Source: Salegentibacter sp.
GTDB taxonomy: Bacteria > Bacteroidota > Bacteroidia > Flavobacteriales > Flavobacteriaceae
DNA length: 7,735 nucleotides
Direction of reading: 5' to 3'
Assembly (NCBI GenBank): GCA_024635815.1
Contig: JAGXIG010000096.1
Span: 1 to 7,735, forward strand
The notes beneath the pieces were generated by a model. It was given only the letters and a program-made list of their open reading frames with translations. It was not told where the DNA came from and did not search any database. Position 1 is the first letter of the stretch. The number at the start of each line of letters is the position of its first letter. The position numbers and the translations under genes were made by a program. Positions 1 through 6,114 of the stretch are shown in pieces.

Positions 1-2
1 CA

Positions 3-41
3 GCAGCGTTAATAATTTTTGAAGCCCTGGAAAAAATTTAG
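3..41 (+). CDS. Possible C-terminal end of an upstream gene (partial)
   Basis: The plus-strand frame from base 3 is open from the window edge to a TAG at 39-41 and reads AALIIFEALEKI. It could be the last codons of a gene that starts outside the window. Twelve residues are too few to assign a family, and a frame this short can be open by chance. It is listed only because the next confident gene starts far to the right on the other strand. The product is unknown. Confidence 0.25.
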   Translation, partial: AALIIFEALEKI

Positions 42-55
42 CTGCTGATTTGCGA

Positions 56-79
56 TTTTTTGGCCTTGTTGCCAAAAAA
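56..79. repeat. Perfect 9-bp inverted repeat (T-tract/A-tract hairpin)
   Basis: TTTTTTGGC (56-64) pairs perfectly with GCCAAAAAA (71-79) around the 6-nt loop CTTGTT. On either strand the T-tract comes before the stem GC core and the A-tract follows it, which is the reverse of a canonical intrinsic terminator. The function is unknown. Confidence 0.5.
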
Positions 80-98
80 ACACCTCCACATAGGACGC

Positions 99-142
99 CC
101 TTTTTTGTTTCGTTTTTTGGGCGAACAAAAAATGAAAAAAGG
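99..142. repeat. Long imperfect hairpin, about 17 paired bases
   Basis: The outer arm CCTTTTTT (99-106) pairs with AAAAAAGG (135-142). The inner arm CGTTTTTTG (111-119) pairs with CAAAAAATG (126-134) with one G-T wobble. The loop is GGCGAA (120-125) and GTTT (107-110) bulges on the left side. A competing short pairing, CGCCC (96-100) with GGGCG (119-123), is also possible. There is no U-tract after the stem on either strand, so this is not an obvious terminator. It could be a repeat unit or structured RNA. Confidence 0.5.
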
Positions 143-230
143 AACCATTATGCCAGGTAAGTTTCATTATGAATTATAAAAGAACAAACCTGAATAACGG
201 GATTTTAAGAAATACGTCAATGGTAACTGG

Positions 231-292
231 TTTCAGGGTCTGAGTTAAGCTGAAATACTTGTCATGTTAGATGCTGAAACGTTCAGCATGAC
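231..292. repeat. Two tandem hairpins, candidate dispersed intergenic repeat
   Basis: The first hairpin pairs TTTCAG (231-236) with CTGAAA (250-255). The second pairs ATGCTGAA (271-278) with TTCAGCAT (282-289) around the 3-nt loop ACG. It can be extended by GTC (261-263) with GAC (290-292) if 264-270 bulge out. Both arms share the TTCAG/CTGAA word. From memory, intergenic elements with this word are common in flavobacterial genomes; copy number cannot be tested from one window. The element lies just past the 3' end of the minus-strand membrane-protein gene, so it may also stabilise or end that transcript. Confidence 0.45.
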
Positions 293-310
293 GTTCTAAT
301 TTATTCAATC

Positions 311-658
311 TCAAGGTAATTTCTGAAGAAAATAGAAGAGAAGACTTCCAATAAGGTAAAGCAGTACATCAACAATATCGGCGGTGTATCTCCAGTGCAA
401 AGGCGGGAGTATTACTTCAAAATAAATGGCATACATTAAGAAGACAGAAAGTACTGTTGTAAGGTTTAATCGTATAGTTTTGTCCTTTTTAATATACTGT
501 ACTATAAAAAGACAAATGCTCAAAACGATAAGCATACAAAGAAAATTTGCCAGGTAAAATCTAATAAAATCGGGGAGGGGTTGATCTAAAAAATAAAAAA
601 GTTGAAGAGTGACGAAAAGGAGGCAAAAAACAAAAAATACGGTTTTTAGACTTTTCAT
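311..658 (-). CDS. Small four-helix integral membrane protein, unknown function
   Basis: The 115-residue product is almost entirely hydrophobic. Likely membrane segments lie near residues 4-24, 33-54, 66-84 and 91-112, with a short basic loop (KKDK) at about residue 57. The late segment runs LHWRYTADIVDVLLY. An Arg with following Asp residues before a last helix is loosely like VanZ-type membrane proteins, but the match is too weak to name the family. I chose the ATG at 656-658 over an in-frame TTG at 716-718. The ATG overlaps the TGA of the upstream 61-codon gene as ATGA, a classic sign of translational coupling. The longer form would overlap that gene by 64 bases and add a polar N-terminus. 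It is probably cotranscribed with the 61-aa gene. The gene looks real, but the function is unrecognised. Confidence 0.7.
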   Translation of the reverse strand: MKSLKTVFFVFCLLFVTLQLFYFLDQPLPDFIRFYLANFLCMLIVLSICLFIVQYIKKDKTIRLNLTTVLSVFLMYAIYFEVILPPLHWRYTADIVDVLLYLIGSLLFYFLQKLP

Positions 659-840
659 AGAACCAGTAAGGAAACCAGAAAAGCAATTACGCCACCAATT
701 ATCATAACTGTTATCCAAATAGAATAGCCTACTTTCGAAAAGAAACGCCCAAAGGCAGTTTTTGGTTCTTCTTTATCCTGCACCGGCTTAGAAACTCTTT
801 TTGTGGAAGTATTTGTTTTATTCTTCTGATTGGATTCCAT
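655..840 (-). CDS. Short tail-anchored membrane protein, unknown function
   Basis: This 61-residue protein has two parts. Residues 1-35 are polar, rich in Lys/Asn/Thr/Ser and probably disordered. Residues 38-60 form a single hydrophobic helix (WITVMIIGGVIAFLVSLLVL) that runs to the C-terminus. With no signal peptide, the basic N-terminus is likely cytoplasmic and the protein anchored by its tail. Its TGA stop is used in the ATGA overlap with the 115-aa membrane protein downstream, which suggests the two are made together and may work as a pair. The start is an ATG after an AT-rich leader (ATTTTAATT) without a Shine-Dalgarno sequence. No family was recognised. The coupled overlap is the best evidence that it is a real gene. 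Confidence 0.65.
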   Translation of the reverse strand: MESNQKNKTNTSTKRVSKPVQDKEEPKTAFGRFFSKVGYSIWITVMIIGGVIAFLVSLLVL

Positions 841-952
841 AATTAAAATGCTGGTTCACTTTGCTAAAAAAGATAAACAATATTTTCAGAATGGAATTGC
901 TGCAGCAAGGTTTAACCTGAATTTAGTATAATTATTAAAAACATAATAACAA

Positions 953-1507
953 TTATTCTTCCCAACCCCAAGGAGCATCCGGAGTTTCTACCGGATTTGA
1001 AAGATCGAACTCTACTGTAAAATTATTTTTAGAACCTATTCTTTTTAGATTGTAACTAAATATTTCTTCATCTAAAGTGATCCACCACACGTTGGTTGCT
1101 GCTGCAGGAATAAGTTCAGCCGTTTCCTCATCTGCAGGAAAAACCTGGATGCTTGCCAGGCCGGTATTAGAAGATGTTCCTCCATATTGAGTGATTTTAT
1201 CTTCATTTCCATCGGGTTGGCGATGATCGTGCTTAAGCTGAATTTTATCTTCCTTGAGTCTTAAGATCCAGGTTCTTGATTTATTTTCTCCTACAAAAAA
1301 TGGAATTTTAATCTCGTTCTCATCACAGGATCTTAGGTGCATTATTAATTTTTTACCATCAAAATCATCGTTCCCCATTCCTACGGTTATATTGCCTTCA
1401 TAAGATTTTCCACAATGTTGTTGGAGTTGGCTCCAAAAAGTTTCTGCGGGAGTTTCCTGGGCGAATAAGGTGGAACTTAAAAAGAATAAAATGTAGTATA
1501 ATTTCAT
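953..1507 (-). CDS. Secreted conserved protein of unknown function
   Basis: The 184-residue product starts with a signal peptide (KLYYILFFLSSTLFA, likely cleaved before Gln17-Glu18). There is no lipobox Cys, so the mature protein should be soluble in the periplasm or exported. The body carries strikingly specific motifs: FWxxLxxHCGKSYEG (24-38), GKKLIMHLRSC (51-61), VGENKSRTW (72-80), LKHDHRQPDG (91-100), YGG (108-110), FPAD (123-126), VEFDLSNPV (165-173) and a PWGW tail. I recall the same pattern in uncharacterised secreted proteins of other Gram-negative bacteria, but I know no function. Cys32 and Cys61 are the only cysteines and could form a disulfide. The HDH cluster at 93-95 is a possible metal or catalytic site (inference). 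It is divergent from the esterase lipoprotein gene, with 68 bp between starts. A weak AGGA precedes the ATG. Confidence 0.8.
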   Translation of the reverse strand: MKLYYILFFLSSTLFAQETPAETFWSQLQQHCGKSYEGNITVGMGNDDFDGKKLIMHLRSCDENEIKIPFFVGENKSRTWILRLKEDKIQLKHDHRQPDGNEDKITQYGGTSSNTGLASIQVFPADEETAELIPAAATNVWWITLDEEIFSYNLKRIGSKNNFTVEFDLSNPVETPDAPWGWEE

Positions 1508-1575
1508 ATCCTAAATGCTGTAAAAGTTTTAAATTGCTGCAAAATACACTATTTATCCCCCTAAACAGATTTCGA
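1508..1575. promoter_or_regulatory. Divergent intergenic region, presumed promoters
   Basis: These 68 bases separate the start of the secreted protein gene (minus) from the start of the esterase lipoprotein gene (plus). Both must be transcribed outward from here unless a promoter lies in the other gene. No full Bacteroidota promoter (TTTG near -33 with TAnnTTTG near -7) is seen. The nearest match on the minus strand is TATTTTG, one base short in the spacer. This call rests on position only. Confidence 0.35.
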
Positions 1576-2280
1576 ATGAAAAATTTATACTTGCTGATTT
1601 TTGCTTTTTCTTTAATTGGTTGTAGTTCTTCAAATTCCGTAACGCAAACTGCAGAAACCGATAATCCATCTGGTATGGATTATAGTTATCTCGCGCTTGG
1701 AGATTCTTATACTATAGGTGAAAGTGTTGCTGAAAGTGAACGCTGGCCGGTACAGTTGGTAGCTCGTTTAAATGAAGATGGCTATAAAGTTGCTCCGCCT
1801 AAAATTATTGCGAAAACCGGGTGGACCACGGGAAATCTCCTAAATGCCATGCGGTCTGAACTAAATTATACGAGAAAATTTGACCTGGTTTCAATCTTGA
1901 TTGGGGTTAATAATCAATATCAGGGAAAAAGTATTGAAGATTATGAAGAAGAATTACGGGAAATCTTTAAACTGGCGCTTAACCATTCAAAACTCAGGGA
2001 AAAAGGCGTTTTTGCTTTAAGTATACCAGATTATGGTGTAACTCCTTTTGGGGAAGCAAATGCTGAAACCATCGGAGAGGAAATTGATGAATTTAATGCT
2101 GTTTTTAGACAGGTGGCTACAGAATTTGAAGTAGATTTTTATAATATTACCCCAATTTCAAGAGAAGCAGCCAGGGATGAAGCGCTTATTGCCGAGGATG
2201 GTTTACACCCCAGCGCATTGATGTACCGCTACTGGGTAGACGAAATTATAGAAGAAATCCCCCAAATGTTACCGCAATAG
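1576..2280 (+). CDS. SGNH/GDSL-family esterase lipoprotein
   Basis: This 234-aa lipoprotein is a predicted serine esterase. Its signal peptide ends in the lipobox LIGC, so Cys16 should be lipidated, followed by a Ser/Asn/Thr-rich linker to about residue 33. The SGNH blocks are all visible. Block I is LALGDSYTIGE with the nucleophile Ser44. Block II is a Gly near residue 82 (KTGWTTG). Block III is GVNN at 110-113, with Asn in the usual place. Block V is DGLHPS, with Asp208 and His211 completing the triad. The length fits a single-domain SGNH hydrolase. The substrate could be an acyl or acetyl ester on lipid or sugar; the sequence does not tell. I chose the ATG at 1576 because an upstream in-frame TTG (1534) would put 14 residues before the signal peptide. 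DUF2851 follows after 43 bp. Confidence 0.88.
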   Translation: MKNLYLLIFAFSLIGCSSSNSVTQTAETDNPSGMDYSYLALGDSYTIGESVAESERWPVQLVARLNEDGYKVAPPKIIAKTGWTTGNLLNAMRSELNYTRKFDLVSILIGVNNQYQGKSIEDYEEELREIFKLALNHSKLREKGVFALSIPDYGVTPFGEANAETIGEEIDEFNAVFRQVATEFEVDFYNITPISREAARDEALIAEDGLHPSALMYRYWVDEIIEEIPQMLPQ

Positions 2281-2323
2281 CGGAAAATACTTTTTATTGA
2301 ATCGCATTTTTTAATTTTAAAAG

Positions 2324-3604
2324 ATGCGCGAAGACTTTTTACATTACCTCTGGAAATACAAAAAATTTGATTTCACCAATGCTGAAACCACGCAGGGCGA
2401 AAAAGTACTTCTAATAGATAGTGGAACTCATAATTTTAATTCAGGCCCCGATTTTTTTAATGCCCGTTTAAAAATTGGGGGACAGGTTTGGGCCGGCAAT
2501 GTTGAGTTGCATACCAAGGCTTCAGATTGGTATTTCCATCAACACGAAAAAGACAGGAATTACGATAATGTTATTCTGCACGTGGTTTGGGAAGACGATG
2601 TAGAGGTGCAGAGGCCTGATAAAAGCCAAATTCCTGCTTTAAGTTTAAAAAATTTGGTTGCTAAAGACTTGATTAAGGGTTACCGGGAACTTTTTGCTTC
2701 TTCTCAAAACTGGATTAATTGCGAAAAAAGCTTTAAGGATGTAGATGATTTTACCTTACGTCACTGGCAGGAACGCTTATACCTGGAGCGCTTAGAAGAA
2801 AAATCGATACTAATCCTGGATTTGTTAGAGAAGTCAGGGAATGATTGGGAGGCGGTTTTATTCCAGATGTTAGCTAAAAATTTTGGGCTTAACCTTAACG
2901 GAGATGCTTTTTTAAGTATGGCTCAGAGTTTAGATTTTTCGGTTGTTCAGAAAGCGTCCCAGAATAATTTACAGCTGGAAGCTCTACTTTTCGGGCAACT
3001 CGGGTTGCTGGAAAAGCAACTTAACATACCATATTTTAACCGTTTGAAAAAGGAATATTCCTATTTAAAACATAAATACAACTTGTCTAATGTAGGCGTT
3101 ATTCGTCCGAAATACTTTCGGCTTAGACCAGATAACTTTCCAAACATCAGGTTGTCTCAGTTAGCTTCTCTTTATTTTCATCATAAGAATTTATTTTCAG
3201 TATTAATCGGTTCAGGATCTTTAAATGCGATCTACGAAATCTTAAATGTGGAAACTTCAATATTTTGGAGAAAACATTTTACGTTTCCGAAGAATCATAG
3301 GGAAAAGCAAAAAGTCTTGAGTACAGCATTTAAAGACCTCGTGCTAATCAATACAATTATTCCCATACGCTTTTGTTATTCGAGAGCCCGCGGCAATGAT
3401 GAGGTAGATGGTTTAATTTCTTTAATAGAAAAAACACCCTCGGAAAATAATAGAATCGTTCAAAATTTTGAAAAACTTCGAAAAAGCTGTGTAGAAAATG
3501 CATTACATTCCCAGGCTATGGTACAATTAAAAAATACTTATTGCGAAACTAATAAATGCTTAGAGTGTGCCATTGGGGTGAAATTACTGCAACGAAAGGC
3601 TTAA
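2324..3604 (+). CDS. DUF2851 family protein
   Basis: This 426-aa soluble protein has no signal peptide or membrane segment. I recognise it as DUF2851, a family of unknown function common in Bacteroidota. The N-terminal core is dense in conserved-looking residues: THNFNSGPDFFNA (35-47), WAGNVELHTKASDWYFHQH (56-74), Asp77 and YDNVILHVVW (80-89). The order of Asp43, Glu61-x-His63, Asp68, His72, His74 and His86 suggests a metal site. It loosely recalls a PD-(D/E)xK nuclease core with His in place of Lys; this is inference. The middle (about 140-380) is helical and Leu/Lys-rich. The C-terminus has Cys407, Cys412 and Cys415 (C-x4-C-x2-C), with Cys389 upstream, a possible Zn or Fe-S ligand set. The ATG follows an A-rich leader 43 bp after the esterase stop. 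PspC follows after 18 bp, so cotranscription is likely. Confidence 0.85.
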   Translation: MREDFLHYLWKYKKFDFTNAETTQGEKVLLIDSGTHNFNSGPDFFNARLKIGGQVWAGNVELHTKASDWYFHQHEKDRNYDNVILHVVWEDDVEVQRPDKSQIPALSLKNLVAKDLIKGYRELFASSQNWINCEKSFKDVDDFTLRHWQERLYLERLEEKSILILDLLEKSGNDWEAVLFQMLAKNFGLNLNGDAFLSMAQSLDFSVVQKASQNNLQLEALLFGQLGLLEKQLNIPYFNRLKKEYSYLKHKYNLSNVGVIRPKYFRLRPDNFPNIRLSQLASLYFHHKNLFSVLIGSGSLNAIYEILNVETSIFWRKHFTFPKNHREKQKVLSTAFKDLVLINTIIPIRFCYSRARGNDEVDGLISLIEKTPSENNRIVQNFEKLRKSCVENALHSQAMVQLKNTYCETNKCLECAIGVKLLQRKA

Positions 3605-3609
3605 AATGT

Positions 3610-3617
3610 TATATTTG
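3610..3617 (+). promoter_or_regulatory. Candidate Bacteroidota -7 box before pspC-like gene
   Basis: TATATTTG matches the Bacteroidota -7 consensus TAnnTTTG at every fixed position. It ends five bases before the ATG at 3623, so a transcript from it would have almost no leader. The expected TTG near -33 is not present at the usual spacing (the sequence there is ACTGC). An eight-base match in AT-rich DNA can occur by chance. Confidence 0.25.
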
Positions 3618-3622
3618 TGATA

Positions 3623-3853
3623 ATGAAAAAAATGGTACACAATATTCGTTATTTTTTTGAGAGACATGGCTTTTATGTGTCTTCCCGTGTGGCCGATAAA
3701 TTGGGGATGCGTGCAAAAAGCGTTCGCCTGTTCTTTATTTATGCCTCCTTTTTTACACTGGGGTCTTGGTTTGTGGTTTATTTAGTCCTTGCTTTCTGGT
3801 TAAAACTTAAAGATTTGGTCTACACTAAAAGAACTTCAGTTTTTGATTTATAA
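3623..3853 (+). CDS. PspC domain-containing membrane protein
   Basis: This 76-aa protein is the short single-domain form of PspC. It has a basic, amphipathic N-terminus (about 1-20), then the PspC core: VSSRVADKLGMRAKSVRLFFIYASF (19-43) matches the family pattern of an Ala/Gly-rich helix, Arg-x-Leu/Phe and entry into the membrane. One transmembrane segment (about 36-60) and a basic C-terminal tail (KLKDLVYTKR) follow. In Enterobacteria PspC senses inner-membrane stress with PspB and PspA. No PspA, PspB or PspF partner is encoded here, so a stress role is only inferred. I chose the ATG at 3623; a GTG two codons upstream (3617) is in frame but less likely. It sits 18 bp after DUF2851, and a TAnnTTTG match just before the ATG may give it its own promoter. 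Confidence 0.85.
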   Translation: MKKMVHNIRYFFERHGFYVSSRVADKLGMRAKSVRLFFIYASFFTLGSWFVVYLVLAFWLKLKDLVYTKRTSVFDL

Positions 3854-4022
3854 GCTGTGTTTGGCTGCATTTTTATTAATAAAAATGGCTATGGAGGGAG
3901 TTTAATCAAATCGAAATTAACATATCTTTACAATTTAACTCCCAAAAATTTGAAAAAGCCTAATTTTTTAGCATCTTGCTTCGCGGAAATATTCATTCTA
4001 AATTAAACAACCAATATACTCT
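3854..4022. promoter_or_regulatory. Intergenic region upstream of the symporter gene
   Basis: These 169 bases lie between the PspC-domain gene and the symporter gene and probably hold the symporter promoter. A near-consensus -7 box, TATCTTTA (3923-3930), has a T-rich stretch about 20 bases upstream but no clear TTG. The long leader that would follow (about 85 nt) shows no riboswitch I recognise. The bases just before the ATG have no Shine-Dalgarno sequence. A perfect AT-rich palindrome at 3868-3887 is listed separately. Confidence 0.35.
3868..3887. repeat. Perfect 20-bp AT-rich palindrome
   Basis: CATTTTTATTAATAAAAATG is its own reverse complement over 20 bases. It lies 15 bases after the PspC stop. 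As RNA it would be a weak AT hairpin with no separate U-tract, so a terminator role is doubtful. A perfect dyad upstream of the symporter could instead be a binding site for a dimeric regulator (inference). Confidence 0.4.
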
Positions 4023-6101
4023 ATGAGAAAGTATCTGCTTTCAATGTTCTTTTTGTTTTCGATTTTAGCAATTAATGCACAAGAACTGGATGTACAGGCC
4101 AAAGTTGGCAATCCTTCGAATATTATTAATAACGGGTTTATTGATCTGGAAGTAACAGGAGGAGAACCTCCATATATTTACCAGTGGTCAAATCCCGAAA
4201 CTTCGCTGGAGTCCTCCCGGGCCGAAAATTTAACTGAAGGTGTTCCATACGAGGTTACAGTAACCGATAGCCAGGGTAATTCTGTAACAAAAAGTTTTCA
4301 GATAGAAGCTGAAGCAATTACCGAGCATTTTAATGGAACTTTTGTTCCCATTGTTGAGGGAATGACAGCTGTGCTTTTTTGGGATCCATTTACCGCTTTG
4401 GGAGTTTATGATCCAAAAGTGTATGCAGAGAAAAAATTTGTTCCTACCCCTGAGTGGGCTGCCGATGCAGAAGATAAATTTTCCTTAAAAGAATGGATGG
4501 TAGAGGAAGGAGGCCACGTTGAGGAAGGTGATCTTATTGCTATTGTAAGTTCAGAAAACAGCGGTGAGTTGGAAGTTATTGCCAATGCCAGTGGAACTGT
4601 GAATCACCTGGTAGAAGAAGGCGGAGTGATCTGGGATTACGAAAACAGTTCAGACCTTATTGAAACCAACGCCCATATGCTTGCTCATATAGAATATGAT
4701 GAGCCGCAAATGTTGACAAATCCTAATGGATCTCCACAAACCCACAATATTCCTTTTATTGTGGTTTGGTTAATTTTTGGTGCTGCTTTTTTCACGGTAA
4801 AAATGGGCTTCATCAATTTTAAAGGATTTAAACATTCTATAGACCTTGCAAGAGGGAAATATGACGAGCCTAATGCGCCGGGTAGTATTACCCACTTTCA
4901 GGCGCTGGCTACTGCTGTTTCAGCAACAGTGGGCCTTGGTAATATTGCCGGTGTTGCCGTAGCAATTTCACTGGGTGGTGCAGGAGCAACTTTTTGGATG
5001 ATTATTGCCGGTTTACTGGGGATGGCTTCAAAATTTGTTGAATGTACCCTTGGTGTAAAATATCGTTTTATCAATTCTGAAGGAAGAATCTTTGGAGGAC
5101 CAATGAACTATTTGCGATACGGACTTGAAAAAAGAAATATGCGAGGTTTAGGTAAATTCCTTGCTGCTTTTTTTGCAGTGCTGGGTATTGGTGCCTCTTT
5201 TGGAGGAGGAAATATGTTCCAGGCCAACCAGTCTTTTGAAATCCTTTCCGGTCAGTTTTCTTTCTTAATTGGAAACGGATTTTGGTTTGGGTTAGGTGTG
5301 GCAGTTCTGGTAGGAATTGTGATTATTGGAGGAATTCAAAGTATTGCTAAAGTAACGGGTAAGGTGGTTCCCTTTATGGCTATAGTATATGTGCTGGGAG
5401 CACTAACCGTAATTTTTATAAATATTGAAAATATTGGCCCTGCATTTGGAGCTATTTACGACGGTGCATTTAATCCAACAGCACTGAAAGGTGGAATTAT
5501 TGGAGTATTAATTGTTGGTTTCCAACGTGCCGCTTTCTCTAACGAAGCCGGTGTTGGTTCTGCAGCGATTGCCCACTCGGCTGCAAAAACAAATCATCCG
5601 CCATCTGAAGGTTTTGTCGCTTTATTAGAGCCTTTTATAGATACCGTAGTTGTTTGTACTTTAACCGCATTAGTATTGATCTTTACCGGAATGCACGAAG
5701 TACAGGGAATAGGTGGGGTGCAATTAACTTCAGATGCTTTTGCAAGTGTAGTTTCCTGGTTCCCTTACGTATTGGCAATGGCAGTTTTCCTATTTGCCTT
5801 TTCAACTATGATTTCCTGGTCTTATTACGGAATGCGTTCCTGGACCTACCTATTTGGAAAAAGTAAAAAAACAGAATTGGCGTATAAAATATTATTCCTG
5901 GTGTTTGTTGTAGTAGGAGCCTCTATTAGTTTAGGAGCCGTGCTCGATTTCTCTGATATGATGATTTTAGCAATGTCTTTCCCTAATATTATAGGATTGT
6001 ACATAATGTCTAGCGAAGTTAGAAGAGACCTTAACGAATATTCCCGAAAGCTAAAAGCAGGGGAATTATTTAAGAAACAAAGAGAGGCAAAGGCCAGCTA
6101 A
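4023..6101 (+). CDS. Na+/alanine (AGCS) symporter with periplasmic SprB-like and lipoyl-like domains
   Basis: This 692-aa protein is a sodium:alanine/glycine symporter with an unusual secreted N-terminus. A signal peptide (1-19, LFSILAINA|Q) is followed by a SprB/PKD-like domain (about 23-95) with GFIDLEVTGGEPPYIYQW and YEVTVTDSQGN. Residues 105-205 include a lipoyl/biotinyl-like barrel (153-205: EEGGHVEEGDLIAIV, then ELEVIANASGTV); the Lys that would be modified is absent at SSENSGELEV. The AGCS body starts at about 243 and has about 11 helices: near 243, 293, 322, 378, 417, 447, 488, 531, 578, 622 and 643. Family motifs are ATVGLGNIAGVA (301-312), SNEAGVGSAAIAHSAA (506-521) and EPFIDT (536-541). 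A basic C-terminus inside and 11 helices place the N-terminal domains outside, in agreement with the signal peptide. Usual AGCS proteins have roughly 450-540 residues, so about 200 are extra. It takes up small neutral amino acids, with the exact substrate inferred. Confidence 0.93.
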   Translation: MRKYLLSMFFLFSILAINAQELDVQAKVGNPSNIINNGFIDLEVTGGEPPYIYQWSNPETSLESSRAENLTEGVPYEVTVTDSQGNSVTKSFQIEAEAITEHFNGTFVPIVEGMTAVLFWDPFTALGVYDPKVYAEKKFVPTPEWAADAEDKFSLKEWMVEEGGHVEEGDLIAIVSSENSGELEVIANASGTVNHLVEEGGVIWDYENSSDLIETNAHMLAHIEYDEPQMLTNPNGSPQTHNIPFIVVWLIFGAAFFTVKMGFINFKGFKHSIDLARGKYDEPNAPGSITHFQALATAVSATVGLGNIAGVAVAISLGGAGATFWMIIAGLLGMASKFVECTLGVKYRFINSEGRIFGGPMNYLRYGLEKRNMRGLGKFLAAFFAVLGIGASFGGGNMFQANQSFEILSGQFSFLIGNGFWFGLGVAVLVGIVIIGGIQSIAKVTGKVVPFMAIVYVLGALTVIFINIENIGPAFGAIYDGAFNPTALKGGIIGVLIVGFQRAAFSNEAGVGSAAIAHSAAKTNHPPSEGFVALLEPFIDTVVVCTLTALVLIFTGMHEVQGIGGVQLTSDAFASVVSWFPYVLAMAVFLFAFSTMISWSYYGMRSWTYLFGKSKKTELAYKILFLVFVVVGASISLGAVLDFSDMMILAMSFPNIIGLYIMSSEVRRDLNEYSRKLKAGELFKKQREAKAS

Positions 6102-6114
6102 TCTTGTAGAAATT

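Larger units (their letters stand above)
42..310. other. Gene-free intergenic stretch rich in stem-loops
   Basis: No convincing reading frame was found on either strand. The longest open stretches have no start signal and no recognisable protein content. The region contains several inverted repeats, listed separately: 56-79, 99-142, 231-255 and 261-292. It separates the 3' end of a possible plus-strand gene from the 3' end of the minus-strand gene at 311-658. It may therefore be a convergent intergenic spacer. No stem here is followed by a clean T-run, so I do not call a terminator. Confidence 0.5.

Noticed and set aside
56..79. Terminator at the end of the possible upstream gene
   Set aside because: The T-run precedes and the A-run follows the GC core on both strands, so no U-tract would follow the stem in RNA.
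132..179. Short frame ATG AAA AAA GGA ... ending in TAA (15 codons)
   Set aside because: Too short, no homology recognised, and it overlaps the 99-142 hairpin.
659..718. Upstream TTG extension of the 115-aa membrane protein
   Set aside because: It adds 20 mostly polar residues and a 64-base overlap with the 61-aa gene. The ATG with a 4-base ATGA overlap is simpler.
1534..1575. Upstream TTG start for the esterase lipoprotein
   Set aside because: It would place extra residues before a complete lipoprotein signal peptide that begins at the ATG at 1576.
2272..2283. CCGC-AATA-GCGG hairpin at the esterase stop codon
   Set aside because: The stem has only four pairs, and the T-run follows after a gap (AAAATAC), so terminator function is not supported.
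5654..5866. Plus-strand frame of 70 codons inside the symporter gene
   Set aside because: It lies wholly within the AGCS coding region in another frame, resembles no known protein and has no start context. It is a shadow frame.
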